NCBI GenBank assembly: GCA_002501535.1
Contig: DLTY01000047.1
Location: 27,518-42,055, forward strand
Direction of reading: 5' to 3'
Length of the DNA stretch: 14,538 nt
DNA from: a bacterium UBP7_UBA7824
Lineage (GTDB): Bacteria > UBP7 > UBA6624
Shown: positions 1 through 7,110 of the stretch, piece after piece
How the letters are laid out: every line of letters starts with the position of its first letter
Position numbering within the stretch: the stretch's first letter is position 1
Program-made: the position numbers and the translations under genes
The notes under the pieces: generated by a model
What the model saw: only the letters and a program-made list of their open reading frames with translations
The model's database searches: none
Told to the model about the DNA's origin: nothing

Positions 1-662
1 TCAACAGCATCTAAGCTGGCTGTTACAGCTGGCATTTTGCAATACCTATGACAGGCAAGAGCGGCAATCTCATCTACACACAACATAACCTCTCCGGCAA
101 AAACCTTATCTGCTAAAAGCATGTCTGGTGTAACCATTCTCATTGCTTGTGCGATAGAGGGTGAACTGAAACCAGAAGTATCAGCCTGATCCTTTTTGTC
201 AAATTCAGATAGACGTTCTAAACGCTTTGATCTTCGATCCAAGGCTGCTCTAAAACTTTCATGTTCATCATCTGTAGCAGGATCCACTGCTGCAACCTTT
301 GTAGGTTTGCCATTTTCATCCAAAGCAATAAAGGTTAAATGGGCTCTACACGTTGTCAGCGGCTCTCTTCCAGCTCGATCAGTTTTTATGACTTCAACTC
401 GAACCTCCATAGAGCTACCAAAAGTTGCTTGAACCCTTGATCGGAATGCAACCCTGTCACCAAGTGCAACACCTGCCAAAATGTCTATGTCCTCCATTGC
501 TCCAAGAACTACAGAACCCTTGTGATGGTTACTTGCGGTCAGGGTTCCCGCCTCACAGATCCAATACATCAGCCTTCCACCATAAAGACGACTTGCTGGA
601 TTCACATGCTGAGGGAACACGATTCTTAAAAGTTCCATTGATGTTGAGCTTGGTTTTATCAC
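1..662 (-). CDS. Double-hotdog acyl-CoA thioesterase, 3' end beyond window
   Basis: Partial gene: the N-terminal ~220 codons are present and the C-terminus runs off the window edge. The translation contains LRIVFPQHVNPASRLYGGRL near residue 10, the usual first strand and nucleotide-binding turn of a hotdog acyl-CoA thioesterase (compare VLPxHtNxxGxLfGGxLm). A second hotdog repeat starts near residue 170 with VTPDMLLADKVFAGEVML. The family hydrolyses acyl-CoA to free acid and CoA in the cytoplasm. A GTG at 662 is chosen over the ATG at 638 because residues KPSSTSMELLRIV match the conserved region just ahead of the first strand; no clear ribosome binding site supports either. The gene is divergent from the amidinotransferase gene at 704, with 41 bp of very AT-rich sequence between. 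Family call is firm; substrate chain length cannot be told. Confidence 0.85.
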   Translation of the reverse strand, partial: MIKPSSTSMELLRIVFPQHVNPASRLYGGRLMYWICEAGTLTASNHHKGSVVLGAMEDIDILAGVALGDRVAFRSRVQATFGSSMEVRVEVIKTDRAGREPLTTCRAHLTFIALDENGKPTKVAAVDPATDDEHESFRAALDRRSKRLERLSEFDKKDQADTSGFSSPSIAQAMRMVTPDMLLADKVFAGEVMLCVDEIAALACHRYCKMPAVTASLDAV

Positions 663-703
663 TTTTATAAATTTTAGTCGTTTAAAAAAATAAAATAACC
701 AAT
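663..703. promoter_or_regulatory. Short AT-rich divergent intergenic region
   Basis: Only 41 bp separate the thioesterase start from the amidinotransferase start. The stretch is almost entirely A and T. Promoters for both genes presumably lie here or inside the start of the opposite gene, but no convincing -35/-10 pair or Shine-Dalgarno sequence is visible, so this is inferred from gene orientation. Confidence 0.3.
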
Positions 704-1606
704 ATGGTCTTAATTGAACGTTCGAATCAGATAAATTTCACATTAAATGAAATTCCGGAAATCAATTTTTTCAAAAACATACTCATGGTCTCTCCGGAAA
801 ATTTTGAGATTCAATATGCAATTAATCCATTTATGAGAGATTCTGCGGGCAACCTGAAAAAAATTGATAAAAGAAAAGCCAAAAGCCAATGGAGCAACCT
901 TTTGCAAACTTTCACCGATCTAAACCTTTCGGTAACAAAATTCAAGCCTGAAGAAAAACTTCCTGATATTGTTTTCTGTGCCAACCAATTTTTTCCAATC
1001 CCTAATGAAATCAGCATCAATAAAGAGAATTTCCTGGAGGGAAAAATGTTTGCCGAAGAGAGGAAGGCGGAAGTTGCGTTGCTTAAAAATCAATTTGAAA
1101 ACTTAGGTTACAACTTTGGTCAACTTTCAAGAAAAGTAACGAAGTTTGAAGGAACTGGTGATGGCATATGGCATCCTGGCAAAAAACTATTATGGGGTGG
1201 AATTGGAGCAAGAACAGACATAATGGCATGGCAAGAAATAAGCGAAAAATACGATATTGATGTAATTGCCTTAAACCTGAAGCATAAAACTTTTTACCAC
1301 CTTGATACATGTTTGTGCATACTGAATCCAACAACCTGCCTTTGGAATCCTGATGCTTTTGACAAAAATGGCCAAGAGTTGATAAGAAAAATATTTGATC
1401 TACCGATAGAAGCAGATAAGAATGAAGCTGAAAGCATGATGGCCTGCAATGCCTTTTGCCCAGATGGAAAAAACGTCATCATTCAACAAGGATGCCTAAA
1501 AACCAAATCAAAATTGGAGCAAGTTGGCTTCAATGTGATTGAGGTGGATACTTCTGAGTTCATAAAAGCCGGCGGCTCTGTTTTCTGCCTGAAGCTGTTT
1601 TTTTAA
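704..1606 (+). CDS. Amidinotransferase / dimethylarginine dimethylaminohydrolase-like enzyme
   Basis: A 300-residue protein of the guanidino-group-modifying superfamily (DDAH, arginine deiminase, amidinotransferase). Visible landmarks: MVSPENFEIQYAINPFM (28-44), the usual first strand; LPDIVFCANQ (86-95), equivalent to the family LPDxVFTAN; FEGTGDGIW (148-156), carrying the acidic substrate-binding residues; GARTD (168-172); catalytic His199 in FYHLDT; and nucleophilic Cys295 in GGSVFCLKL at the extreme C-terminus. All catalytic positions are intact, so hydrolysis or transfer at a guanidine carbon is expected through a covalent Cys intermediate. Whether the substrate is methylarginine, arginine or another guanidine cannot be decided. 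Residues 1-27 are a short extension ahead of the usual start; the ATG at 704 lacks a clear Shine-Dalgarno. The gene converges on the ccm operon with a 9-bp gap. Confidence 0.85.
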   Translation: MVLIERSNQINFTLNEIPEINFFKNILMVSPENFEIQYAINPFMRDSAGNLKKIDKRKAKSQWSNLLQTFTDLNLSVTKFKPEEKLPDIVFCANQFFPIPNEISINKENFLEGKMFAEERKAEVALLKNQFENLGYNFGQLSRKVTKFEGTGDGIWHPGKKLLWGGIGARTDIMAWQEISEKYDIDVIALNLKHKTFYHLDTCLCILNPTTCLWNPDAFDKNGQELIRKIFDLPIEADKNEAESMMACNAFCPDGKNVIIQQGCLKTKSKLEQVGFNVIEVDTSEFIKAGGSVFCLKLFF

Positions 1607-1615
1607 ATCGATATC

Positions 1616-2251
1616 TTATTTTATTTCTTCACCATCACAAAATAACCTCAATGGTATCAGGTTGCCGTCATCTAGAACACTTAACTCAACAGACATTGGC
1701 AATGGCTCTATCTCCCAAAAATAGGAACTTGTATCCGTATCCCATGAACGCTCTCCGAGGCATTCTGTCAAACGTTCAATGCTTTCCTCAGAGAGGAAAA
1801 TATTACCGACTTCATAACGGACATTAAAAAAGTCTGAATTATTTTCATAATCCTCATAACTATACGGGTTCATATCCCATTCCGACTTCAAAAACAAACC
1901 CTCATTTGGCTTTGAGAAAGAAGCTGAGGAGACACTCCAGACTGAATCATCTTCTGTGATGGTTACAAAAATATTCTGTAAACCAACCGCTGCAAGATCA
2001 TCCTCCAAATATTCGAATGGAGCTAGATCCTCTTTGATTAAATCATTTGATATCTTTGTCATAGCAGAATCAAGAGAGGGTTCGAAAATCCAACCTCGAA
2101 AAACAGTATTAAAAGGATAACCTGACTGCATGGGGTCAATGTTGAATAGAACAACTGTCCCTGAGTTTGCTCGAATGCTACTAAAAAATGCCAAGCCTGT
2201 TATCAGCAAAACCTGAACAAGGGATGCAATTAAAAAATTTCTCCTAATCAT
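1616..2251 (-). CDS. Degenerate GDYXXLXY-type membrane-anchored protein
   Basis: A 211-residue protein with one N-terminal membrane segment (about residues 5-25) and a predicted periplasmic domain. Three regions resemble the GDYXXLXY family (usually encoded next to DUF2157 proteins): FRGWIFEPSL at the place of the FRGDYxxLxY signature, FNVRYEVGNIFLSEESIERL (like the family RYGIERYFVPE block), and a final strand VELSVLDDGNLIPLRLF. The GDY residues themselves are not conserved, so the assignment leans on overall layout and the neighbour. An ATG exists in frame at 2302 but would overlap the upstream gene deeply. The ATG at 2251 is preferred: it follows a G-rich sequence and overlaps the upstream stop by 8 bases (ATGATTAG). 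It is the last gene of the ccm operon. The biochemical role of the family is unknown. Confidence 0.6.
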   Translation of the reverse strand: MIRRNFLIASLVQVLLITGLAFFSSIRANSGTVVLFNIDPMQSGYPFNTVFRGWIFEPSLDSAMTKISNDLIKEDLAPFEYLEDDLAAVGLQNIFVTITEDDSVWSVSSASFSKPNEGLFLKSEWDMNPYSYEDYENNSDFFNVRYEVGNIFLSEESIERLTECLGERSWDTDTSSYFWEIEPLPMSVELSVLDDGNLIPLRLFCDGEEIK

Positions 2252-3596
2252 CTTTTGCCCCCGCATCAAATATTTTTTTGCTCTGCTTTTCGATAAAGAC
2301 ACCTCCCCAAATCAGTAAAGCTCCACCCAAAACAAATAAGAATGCTTGATTGAGGAGAGTTGAAAATATATCAAAGAAACGCAACAAGATAAAGAATTTG
2401 AAAAACCACAAGGTCCATTTGAACAATCTCCAGTTTCTGCTAATGCTTGAAATGTAAAGAAAGGCAATAAGCTCAAAAAGAAGAATCAGGTTCATGAAAA
2501 CTGAAATCACCATTGGATTGCTGTAAGAGAGGAATGGCAAGAGTATATTGATTAAAGAGATTGCAATAAAAAGCTTCGAAACAAGCTTTTTCCTCTTGCT
2601 TGACGATCTTAAGCCATCCAAGGAAATGGTTATGACAAATGCTGAAATGGCGATAAAAGGCAATGCCTCAATTGGATATCCTGGAATTGGCATTCGGAAA
2701 CCATCTTCATTTGCGAAATTATGAAAAAAGGTGAATGGAATTTGGGTAAAGTAAAGAAAAATAACTCCTAATATACTGAAAGGATAAGCTGCCCATTCTT
2801 TAACTCTCCTAATTGCAAGAATAGAAAGAAGAATTCCGAAAGAAACATAAAGGCTCACAAAACTCAATGCATCAGCTACACCGAAATCCAATCTGGGAAG
2901 AATAAGAAAAAGATTAACATCCTTTTCTGAATGAGGAATAGCCAACATTCTTAGTTGCAAAAGGAAAAGCCAAAGAGAAGTTCCAAACAAAGAAAAAACT
3001 AAAGCAGGATTGTTTTTATCCCTAAATATCAACTTCAAAAAAGAAAATGCCAACAATCCATAAGCAGCAATATCAATCCAAGATATCGAAGTCTGAAATA
3101 TCCATATTGTCAAGAGTATGCTTGCCAAAATAAGAACCCATAACAGCTTGAAAAACCTCATAAATAAAAAAAGCCCAGCAATCCAAATCAATAATTCTTG
3201 GCCATTATCAAAAGAAACATTGAAGGTTTGAAGGATCAGATTGACACCAGCTCCAAAAGAAAGAGCCCCCATGAGAAAAAAAGTTTGGGAAAGGTTTCTT
3301 CTATTTGGTGCTTGATAAAAATGATATCCAAGATAATTAAAACCAGATACAAAAATAAGGATTATTAAGGTTTTTATACCTGAGGAGAAACCCTGCCAGT
3401 TTGAAGCCATTGCCAAAATCAAACCCAAACCCACCAGGACTCCACCAAAAACCAATAATGCACTAATAAAACTAGTCATTTTCGCATTTTCTTTTGAGTA
3501 CCTGGAACTTATTAGATTTGCTTGATCTTCTGAAATGATCCCTTCTTTAACCCAGGATTTCAATTGGTCAAGCAGCCATTTAATGTTATTCATCAT
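2244..3596 (-). CDS. DUF2157 polytopic membrane protein
   Basis: About 450 residues. The N-terminus MNNIKWLLDQLKSWVKEGII, followed by SEDQANLISSRY, is the typical DUF2157 cytoplasmic lead-in. After it comes a long series of hydrophobic segments (a dozen or more by eye), including the usual glycine-rich FGGVLVGLGLILAMASNW. ATG codons at 3596 and 3593 are both usable; a GGGG core five bases upstream of 3596 supports these over an in-frame ATG at 3632, which would add residues not seen in the family. The start lies inside the end of the 30-codon gene upstream (11-base overlap) and the stop overlaps the next gene by 8 bases. DUF2157 proteins have no established function. Position inside a ccm operon suggests a link to membrane redox or haem handling, which is inference only. 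Confidence 0.8.
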   Translation of the reverse strand: MMNNIKWLLDQLKSWVKEGIISEDQANLISSRYSKENAKMTSFISALLVFGGVLVGLGLILAMASNWQGFSSGIKTLIILIFVSGFNYLGYHFYQAPNRRNLSQTFFLMGALSFGAGVNLILQTFNVSFDNGQELLIWIAGLFLFMRFFKLLWVLILASILLTIWIFQTSISWIDIAAYGLLAFSFLKLIFRDKNNPALVFSLFGTSLWLFLLQLRMLAIPHSEKDVNLFLILPRLDFGVADALSFVSLYVSFGILLSILAIRRVKEWAAYPFSILGVIFLYFTQIPFTFFHNFANEDGFRMPIPGYPIEALPFIAISAFVITISLDGLRSSSKRKKLVSKLFIAISLINILLPFLSYSNPMVISVFMNLILLFELIAFLYISSISRNWRLFKWTLWFFKFFILLRFFDIFSTLLNQAFLFVLGGALLIWGGVFIEKQSKKIFDAGAKDD

Positions 3597-3678
3597 CTTT
3601 GCCCCATAGGGGAGAAAATATCCAATAAACAAATCCTATAGTCAGAAGTCCGGCGATCAAAGGTTGGTAATCAGTCAT
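3586..3678 (-). CDS. 30-residue single-pass membrane microprotein, CcmI N-terminus-like
   Basis: A short ORF filling the space between ccmH and the DUF2157 gene. Its ATG overlaps the ccmH stop (ATGA, 3675-3678) and its TAA lies just inside the next gene. The sequence has one hydrophobic segment (LIAGLLTIGFVYWIF) followed by SPLWGKDDE. This resembles the first membrane segment of CcmI, which typically reads like a hydrophobic stretch ending in a PL(L/W) plus charged residues, and ccmI normally sits directly after ccmH. The overlapping junctions on both sides argue that it is translated. Its last codons (GKDDE) also supply the Shine-Dalgarno and start of the following gene, so a pure translational-coupling leader is an alternative. 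Homology over 30 residues cannot be proven by eye. Confidence 0.6.
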   Translation of the reverse strand: MTDYQPLIAGLLTIGFVYWIFSPLWGKDDE

Positions 3679-4031
3679 TCTTTTACCTTGTTTTTTGATA
3701 ATTTTCGTAAAAAGAAAAAACCACCTACACAAAAGGCAAAGGGCAAATACCAAATAATCTGGTGTATTCCTTTTTTAGGAGGCTCAAAAACGATCCAATC
3801 CCCATACCTTTCAATTAAATAATCTCTAATTTCAGAATCTGTCTTTCCCTCTAAAACCATATCGAGTATCACTTCGTAGATCTCATTACTGATTGGTGTG
3901 TCAGAGTCAGCAATGCTGACAAATTTACAGGTTGGACATCTAAAACTTTCAGCTATAGAAAGAGCTCTGTTCTCCTCCTCTTGTGTCGGGTTCAAAGCAA
4001 GAACTAGACTAATGGCTAATAAAAATTTAAT
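3675..4031 (-). CDS. ccmH: Cytochrome c maturation protein CcmH (CycL), probable AUU start
   Basis: CcmH is a membrane-anchored periplasmic thiol oxidoreductase that reduces apocytochrome CXXCH cysteines and works with CcmF and CcmI in haem ligation. The active-site block FRCPTCKFVSIADS contains the RCxxC motif (Cys32 and Cys35 from the start used here), followed by the family region LEGKTDSEIRDYLIERYGDW and a C-terminal membrane segment IIWYLPFAFCVGGFFFL. The first conventional alternative codon in frame is TTG at 3995, but that would remove the signal peptide. Upstream codons to the ATT at 4031 read (M)KFLLAISLVLALNPTQ, a classic export signal, and the ATT is preceded by GGGGAAG. An in-frame TGA lies shortly upstream and no ATG or GTG exists between. 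The gene overlaps ccmG by five bases and the next small gene by ATGA. Family call is firm; the start codon is inferred. Confidence 0.9.
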   Translation of the reverse strand: MKFLLAISLVLALNPTQEEENRALSIAESFRCPTCKFVSIADSDTPISNEIYEVILDMVLEGKTDSEIRDYLIERYGDWIVFEPPKKGIHQIIWYLPFAFCVGGFFFLRKLSKNKVKE

Positions 4032-4617
4032 TTTCTTCCCCGATAATCAAATTAATATTTTCCAATAAACTTTCCTCAGTTAATAAACCGATAATTTTTG
4101 CTCTAACTATACCTTTTGAATCAATAAAGAAAGTTTCGGGAGCGCCGGTAACACCCCAATCAACCAATGCTTTTCCATCCATATCAATCCAATTTGGATA
4201 CTTTAAACCAAAAATATCTATCATCTCTTGAGCATCCTCTGCAGTATCATCAAAAGCAACCCCGATCAAAACAGGGCACTGGCCAGGAGATTGACTTTCA
4301 CACTGGGTCCACAAGGTGCTCCACTTCTTCAATAATGGGAATTCTTCTCTGCATGGGGGGCACCAACTACCCCACCAATTGACTATAGTTACTGGTGGCC
4401 AATCTTCATCTTCATAATCTAAAAAGTATTCATCGTATGCCTCTTCAAGATTGACTAAAGTTTGTTGGGTTGGAGCCTTTTTGCCCTGCAGGGAGAAATC
4501 TGACACAACCTCATCTGAAGAATTTTTCTCAAGAATGGATAAACCTTTCGCCAGCACAAAAACAAAACAGTAAATGAAAAAAAGAACTTTAATGAATCTT
4601 GAATACTGAACCCTCAT
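4027..4617 (-). CDS. ccmG: Thiol:disulfide interchange protein CcmG (DsbE)
   Basis: A 196-residue periplasmic thioredoxin-like protein, anchored by an N-terminal membrane segment (about 9-29). It passes reductant to CcmH or apocytochrome c. The redox motif is NWWGSWCPPCREEFPLL with Cys86 and Cys89. The cis-proline loop VTGAPETFFID (Pro160) matches the CcmG consensus GVxGxPExFxID. A stretch rich in Glu, Asp and Tyr (58-72) precedes the active-site strand. Two further cysteines, Cys106 and Cys114, lie on the helix after the active site, spaced CX7C; they are not part of the usual family pattern. The ATG at 4617 overlaps the ccmF stop (ATGA). Confidence 0.95.
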   Translation of the reverse strand: MRVQYSRFIKVLFFIYCFVFVLAKGLSILEKNSSDEVVSDFSLQGKKAPTQQTLVNLEEAYDEYFLDYEDEDWPPVTIVNWWGSWCPPCREEFPLLKKWSTLWTQCESQSPGQCPVLIGVAFDDTAEDAQEMIDIFGLKYPNWIDMDGKALVDWGVTGAPETFFIDSKGIVRAKIIGLLTEESLLENINLIIGEEN

Positions 4618-6542
4618 CGCCTCTCACTCCCAATAATAACCAAAAAACCCAAAATAGAAACAACTCCACCAATCCAAATAAATTTTAAAAATGGCTGAAT
4701 CGTCACCCTGTATCTAACTTTGGAATCATTAATAATTTCAGACATAGATAAAGTGATATCTCTCTTCCAGTTTGACTTAAGGCCCATTTCGGTGGTTGGT
4801 GACCAATTGGGACCATAATCTCTTTTCTCCGGAGAAAGGATTTTTGTGCCATTGTCTGAAGAAACCTTAACTGATGTCCCAAAAGAAGAATAATTTTCAC
4901 CATTAACAACCTGTAGCCCATTTGCATCTTGGATCAATTCAACATCATAATCATCTAAAACAAATGGTATTTCATTTTCCAGAATTGCATCAGTTTGAAA
5001 TTTGTGCTCAACGCTTGCGGTAGCCCCTATAGCCAAAAACAAAACTCCAACATGCACGATTAGCCCTCCATGATAACTATTCATAAAACGACCCTTTTTA
5101 GAATCCAAAAATTCTTTACAGGTTGGCAAAAGAGTAAACCCAAGCAAAAAGGTAGTTAAAAAATGTTCCCATGAACTGTCAAACCAAGGTAAGCCTATGG
5201 AGGATCTAATGTAGCTGAAAAACAAGAAAGACAGCAAACCTCCAATAATGCCTATTTTTAAATAATTTTTAAATTTCTTGCCTATTTTTCTTTTCCATGA
5301 AAGCCATGGAGCAACTGAAAGCAAGATTAAAGCTGGCATTGATATCGGTGGTATTGTTTTTTCGAAATATGGAGCTCCAACACTAACCTTTTCACCTGTT
5401 GATATTTCTGAAAATATTGGCCATGTGGTTCCAAAAAAGACAGCAACAAACATTCCTAGAAACAATAAATTATTGAAAAGTATTGCATTTTCCTTTGAGG
5501 CAGATTCTTTTAAATTACTGTTATCTTTGAGTGAGTCCCAATTAAAGCCTAAAAAGCCAAAAGCAAAAAGTAAATAAACTGTTATATACCCTAAGAACCA
5601 ATAACCAAGATCGCTTTCTGAAAAAGCATGGACGCTTGTGATGATTCCGCTTCGCGTAATAAATGTCCCGACAAGCGTCATTCCGTAAGCGGCAAGAATA
5701 AGAAACAAATTCCATCTATTGAATAATTTTCTTGCCCTGAAAGCTAAAGCACTGTGAGCAAAAGCCGTTAGAAGCAACCATGGCATAAGGCTAGCATTTT
5801 CCACGGGATCCCAAAACCACCAACCGCCCCAGCCTAATTCATGATAAGCCCACCATGATCCAACCAAAATTCCTGTTGTTAAAAAAAACCACGCATAGTT
5901 TGTCCAATAACGAGACAACTGAATCCATTCCTCATTTTTATTTAACAAATGTGTAATTGCATAAGAAGCCGGTATTGTTATGCCAGTGAAACCAAGATAA
6001 AGCAAAGGTGGATGGATCGCCATTCCTGGATCTTGTAATAGCGGATTCATTCCAATGCCATCTAAAGGAATAGTAAAGCGATCATCAAAAGAAGCCAAAG
6101 GATTTGCAAACTTTAACATTAGACCGGAAAAGAAACAAAGTGTTGCTGAAGGGAGAAGTAAAAATGATGTCAGAATTGAACCGCGAAGCTTGTCTTTAGA
6201 TATTGCCAAAAAAGCAAATAAACAAATTAAAAATGCCCATAACAATAAGCCTCCTTCGAGGCTCCCCCACCATGCTGAAAAAAGATACATGGTTGGTTGT
6301 GATTTTGATGACACGGTAGCTACATAACGGATAGAAAAATCATGCGTAAAAAGAGCATATTGCAAGCCAAAAACAGTCAATAATGAACCTATACATGATG
6401 TTAAAAACGATCTTTTTGCGACAGAGGACCATGTAGATTTTGATTTAAGATCGAGAACTGAAAACACTAAGGCAAATAATGCCCCTAAACAAAGAGCCCA
6501 TAGACCAAATCTTCCTAAAAAAACTGGCCAACTGGCAATCAT
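4614..6542 (-). CDS. ccmF: Haem lyase subunit CcmF
   Basis: A 642-residue polytopic membrane protein of the haem handling family, close to the usual length. It takes haem from holo-CcmE and, with CcmH/I, forms the thioether bonds of c-type cytochromes on the periplasmic side. The tryptophan-rich WWD motif GWGGWWFWDPVENASLMPWL is at about 237-256. Conserved histidines are present: His177 in MAIHPPLLYLGF, His263 in FAHSALAFRARK, His305 in TSVHAFSES, and a C-terminal YHGGLIVHVGVLFLAIG block that holds the fourth. These correspond in spacing to the haem-ligand histidines known in E. coli CcmF. The C-terminal block VRYRVTIQPFLKFIWIGGVV is also standard. The ATG at 6542 overlaps the ccmE stop (ATGA) and the stop overlaps ccmG in the same way. 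Confidence 0.97.
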   Translation of the reverse strand: MIASWPVFLGRFGLWALCLGALFALVFSVLDLKSKSTWSSVAKRSFLTSCIGSLLTVFGLQYALFTHDFSIRYVATVSSKSQPTMYLFSAWWGSLEGGLLLWAFLICLFAFLAISKDKLRGSILTSFLLLPSATLCFFSGLMLKFANPLASFDDRFTIPLDGIGMNPLLQDPGMAIHPPLLYLGFTGITIPASYAITHLLNKNEEWIQLSRYWTNYAWFFLTTGILVGSWWAYHELGWGGWWFWDPVENASLMPWLLLTAFAHSALAFRARKLFNRWNLFLILAAYGMTLVGTFITRSGIITSVHAFSESDLGYWFLGYITVYLLFAFGFLGFNWDSLKDNSNLKESASKENAILFNNLLFLGMFVAVFFGTTWPIFSEISTGEKVSVGAPYFEKTIPPISMPALILLSVAPWLSWKRKIGKKFKNYLKIGIIGGLLSFLFFSYIRSSIGLPWFDSSWEHFLTTFLLGFTLLPTCKEFLDSKKGRFMNSYHGGLIVHVGVLFLAIGATASVEHKFQTDAILENEIPFVLDDYDVELIQDANGLQVVNGENYSSFGTSVKVSSDNGTKILSPEKRDYGPNWSPTTEMGLKSNWKRDITLSMSEIINDSKVRYRVTIQPFLKFIWIGGVVSILGFLVIIGSERR

Positions 6543-7015
6543 TCAAGCGTCCCGGAAGGTATACCTGAGCCAAATCTTTTCTTCATTTCCGTTTTATCAA
6601 GATGCTCTTTGGAATACTCCTCTCCATGTTTAACAAAAATATCATCGGCATAAAAAATCCACTCATCTGGAAAAAAATACCCACCATCAACCTCACTTGG
6701 GAACATTCCTTCAGCAACTGCTCCTTGGCCTTCAGCAAACATGTCAGGCAAAATTCCCTCATATCGAACCCTAACAACACCTCTCTCATCATCGGTTAAA
6801 ACAAAAAAAATGATTTCATCTTCAATAGATATAGAGTCTGGCTGAACAAAACCTCCAATCCTGATCCTTGCATCTTGTTCCATTTCATCACTGATGATAG
6901 ATTGTTCCACCTCTGTAGGAAAATAAAAAAACAAAGATGCATCTTGGATTCCAGAAAAAACTAACCATAAAATAGCCAAAAAAGCCATTATTAATGAAAT
7001 CATTGTTCTGTTCAT
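6539..7015 (-). CDS. ccmE: Haem chaperone CcmE
   Basis: CcmE is the membrane-anchored periplasmic chaperone that binds haem covalently and delivers it to CcmF. The start used (ATG 7015, overlapping the ccmD stop as ATGA) gives 158 residues; a longer in-frame ATG at 7057 would run through ccmD and is rejected. The N-terminal anchor is about residues 5-21. The OB-fold core includes IRIGGFVQPDSI, VRYEGILPDMFAEGQGAVAE and the haem-binding segment FVKHGEEY. With this start the haem-attaching histidine is residue 130 and the conserved tyrosine 134, the same numbering as in E. coli CcmE, which supports the chosen start. This is the common histidine type, not the cysteine variant. Confidence 0.96.
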   Translation of the reverse strand: MNRTMISLIMAFLAILWLVFSGIQDASLFFYFPTEVEQSIISDEMEQDARIRIGGFVQPDSISIEDEIIFFVLTDDERGVVRVRYEGILPDMFAEGQGAVAEGMFPSEVDGGYFFPDEWIFYADDIFVKHGEEYSKEHLDKTEMKKRFGSGIPSGTLE

Positions 7016-7110
7016 GGTAGCGGGTTTTTTCCTTGCCTTTTCCAGAAAAGATAACATATCACAACAACAATTGCATAACTCAAATAAATAGTTGGCAAAT
7101 AATTATTCAT
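7012..7110 (-). CDS. ccmD: Haem exporter small subunit CcmD
   Basis: A 32-codon gene between ccmC and ccmE, the standard ccmD position. The translation is MNNYLPTIYLSYAIVVVICY followed by LFWKRQGKNPLP: one membrane segment with a conserved Tyr near its start and basic residues on the cytoplasmic side, as in CcmD. CcmD stabilises CcmC and is needed to release holo-CcmE from the CcmABC complex. The ATG overlaps the ccmC stop by 8 bases (ATGAATAA) and the TGA overlaps the ccmE start. It is too short to be reported by many gene callers. Small CcmD proteins are poorly conserved, so recognition rests on position, topology and length. Confidence 0.85.
   Translation of the reverse strand: MNNYLPTIYLSYAIVVVICYLFWKRQGKNPLP

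Noticed and set aside
196..670. Two plus-strand ORFs of about 80 codons opposite the thioesterase
   Set aside because: They lie antisense to a clear hotdog protein, have no recognisable motifs and no ribosome binding sites.
1564..1577. AGCC-GGC-GGCT followed by TTTT on the minus strand, as a terminator for the ccm operon
   Set aside because: Only four base pairs with a three-base loop and a short T run, inside the catalytic-Cys end of the convergent gene; too weak to call.
2252..2302. Longer N-terminus for the GDYXXLXY-like protein from an ATG at 2302
   Set aside because: It would overlap the DUF2157 coding sequence by nearly 60 bases and place a charged stretch ahead of the membrane anchor; the ATG at 2251 gives the same small overlap as other junctions.
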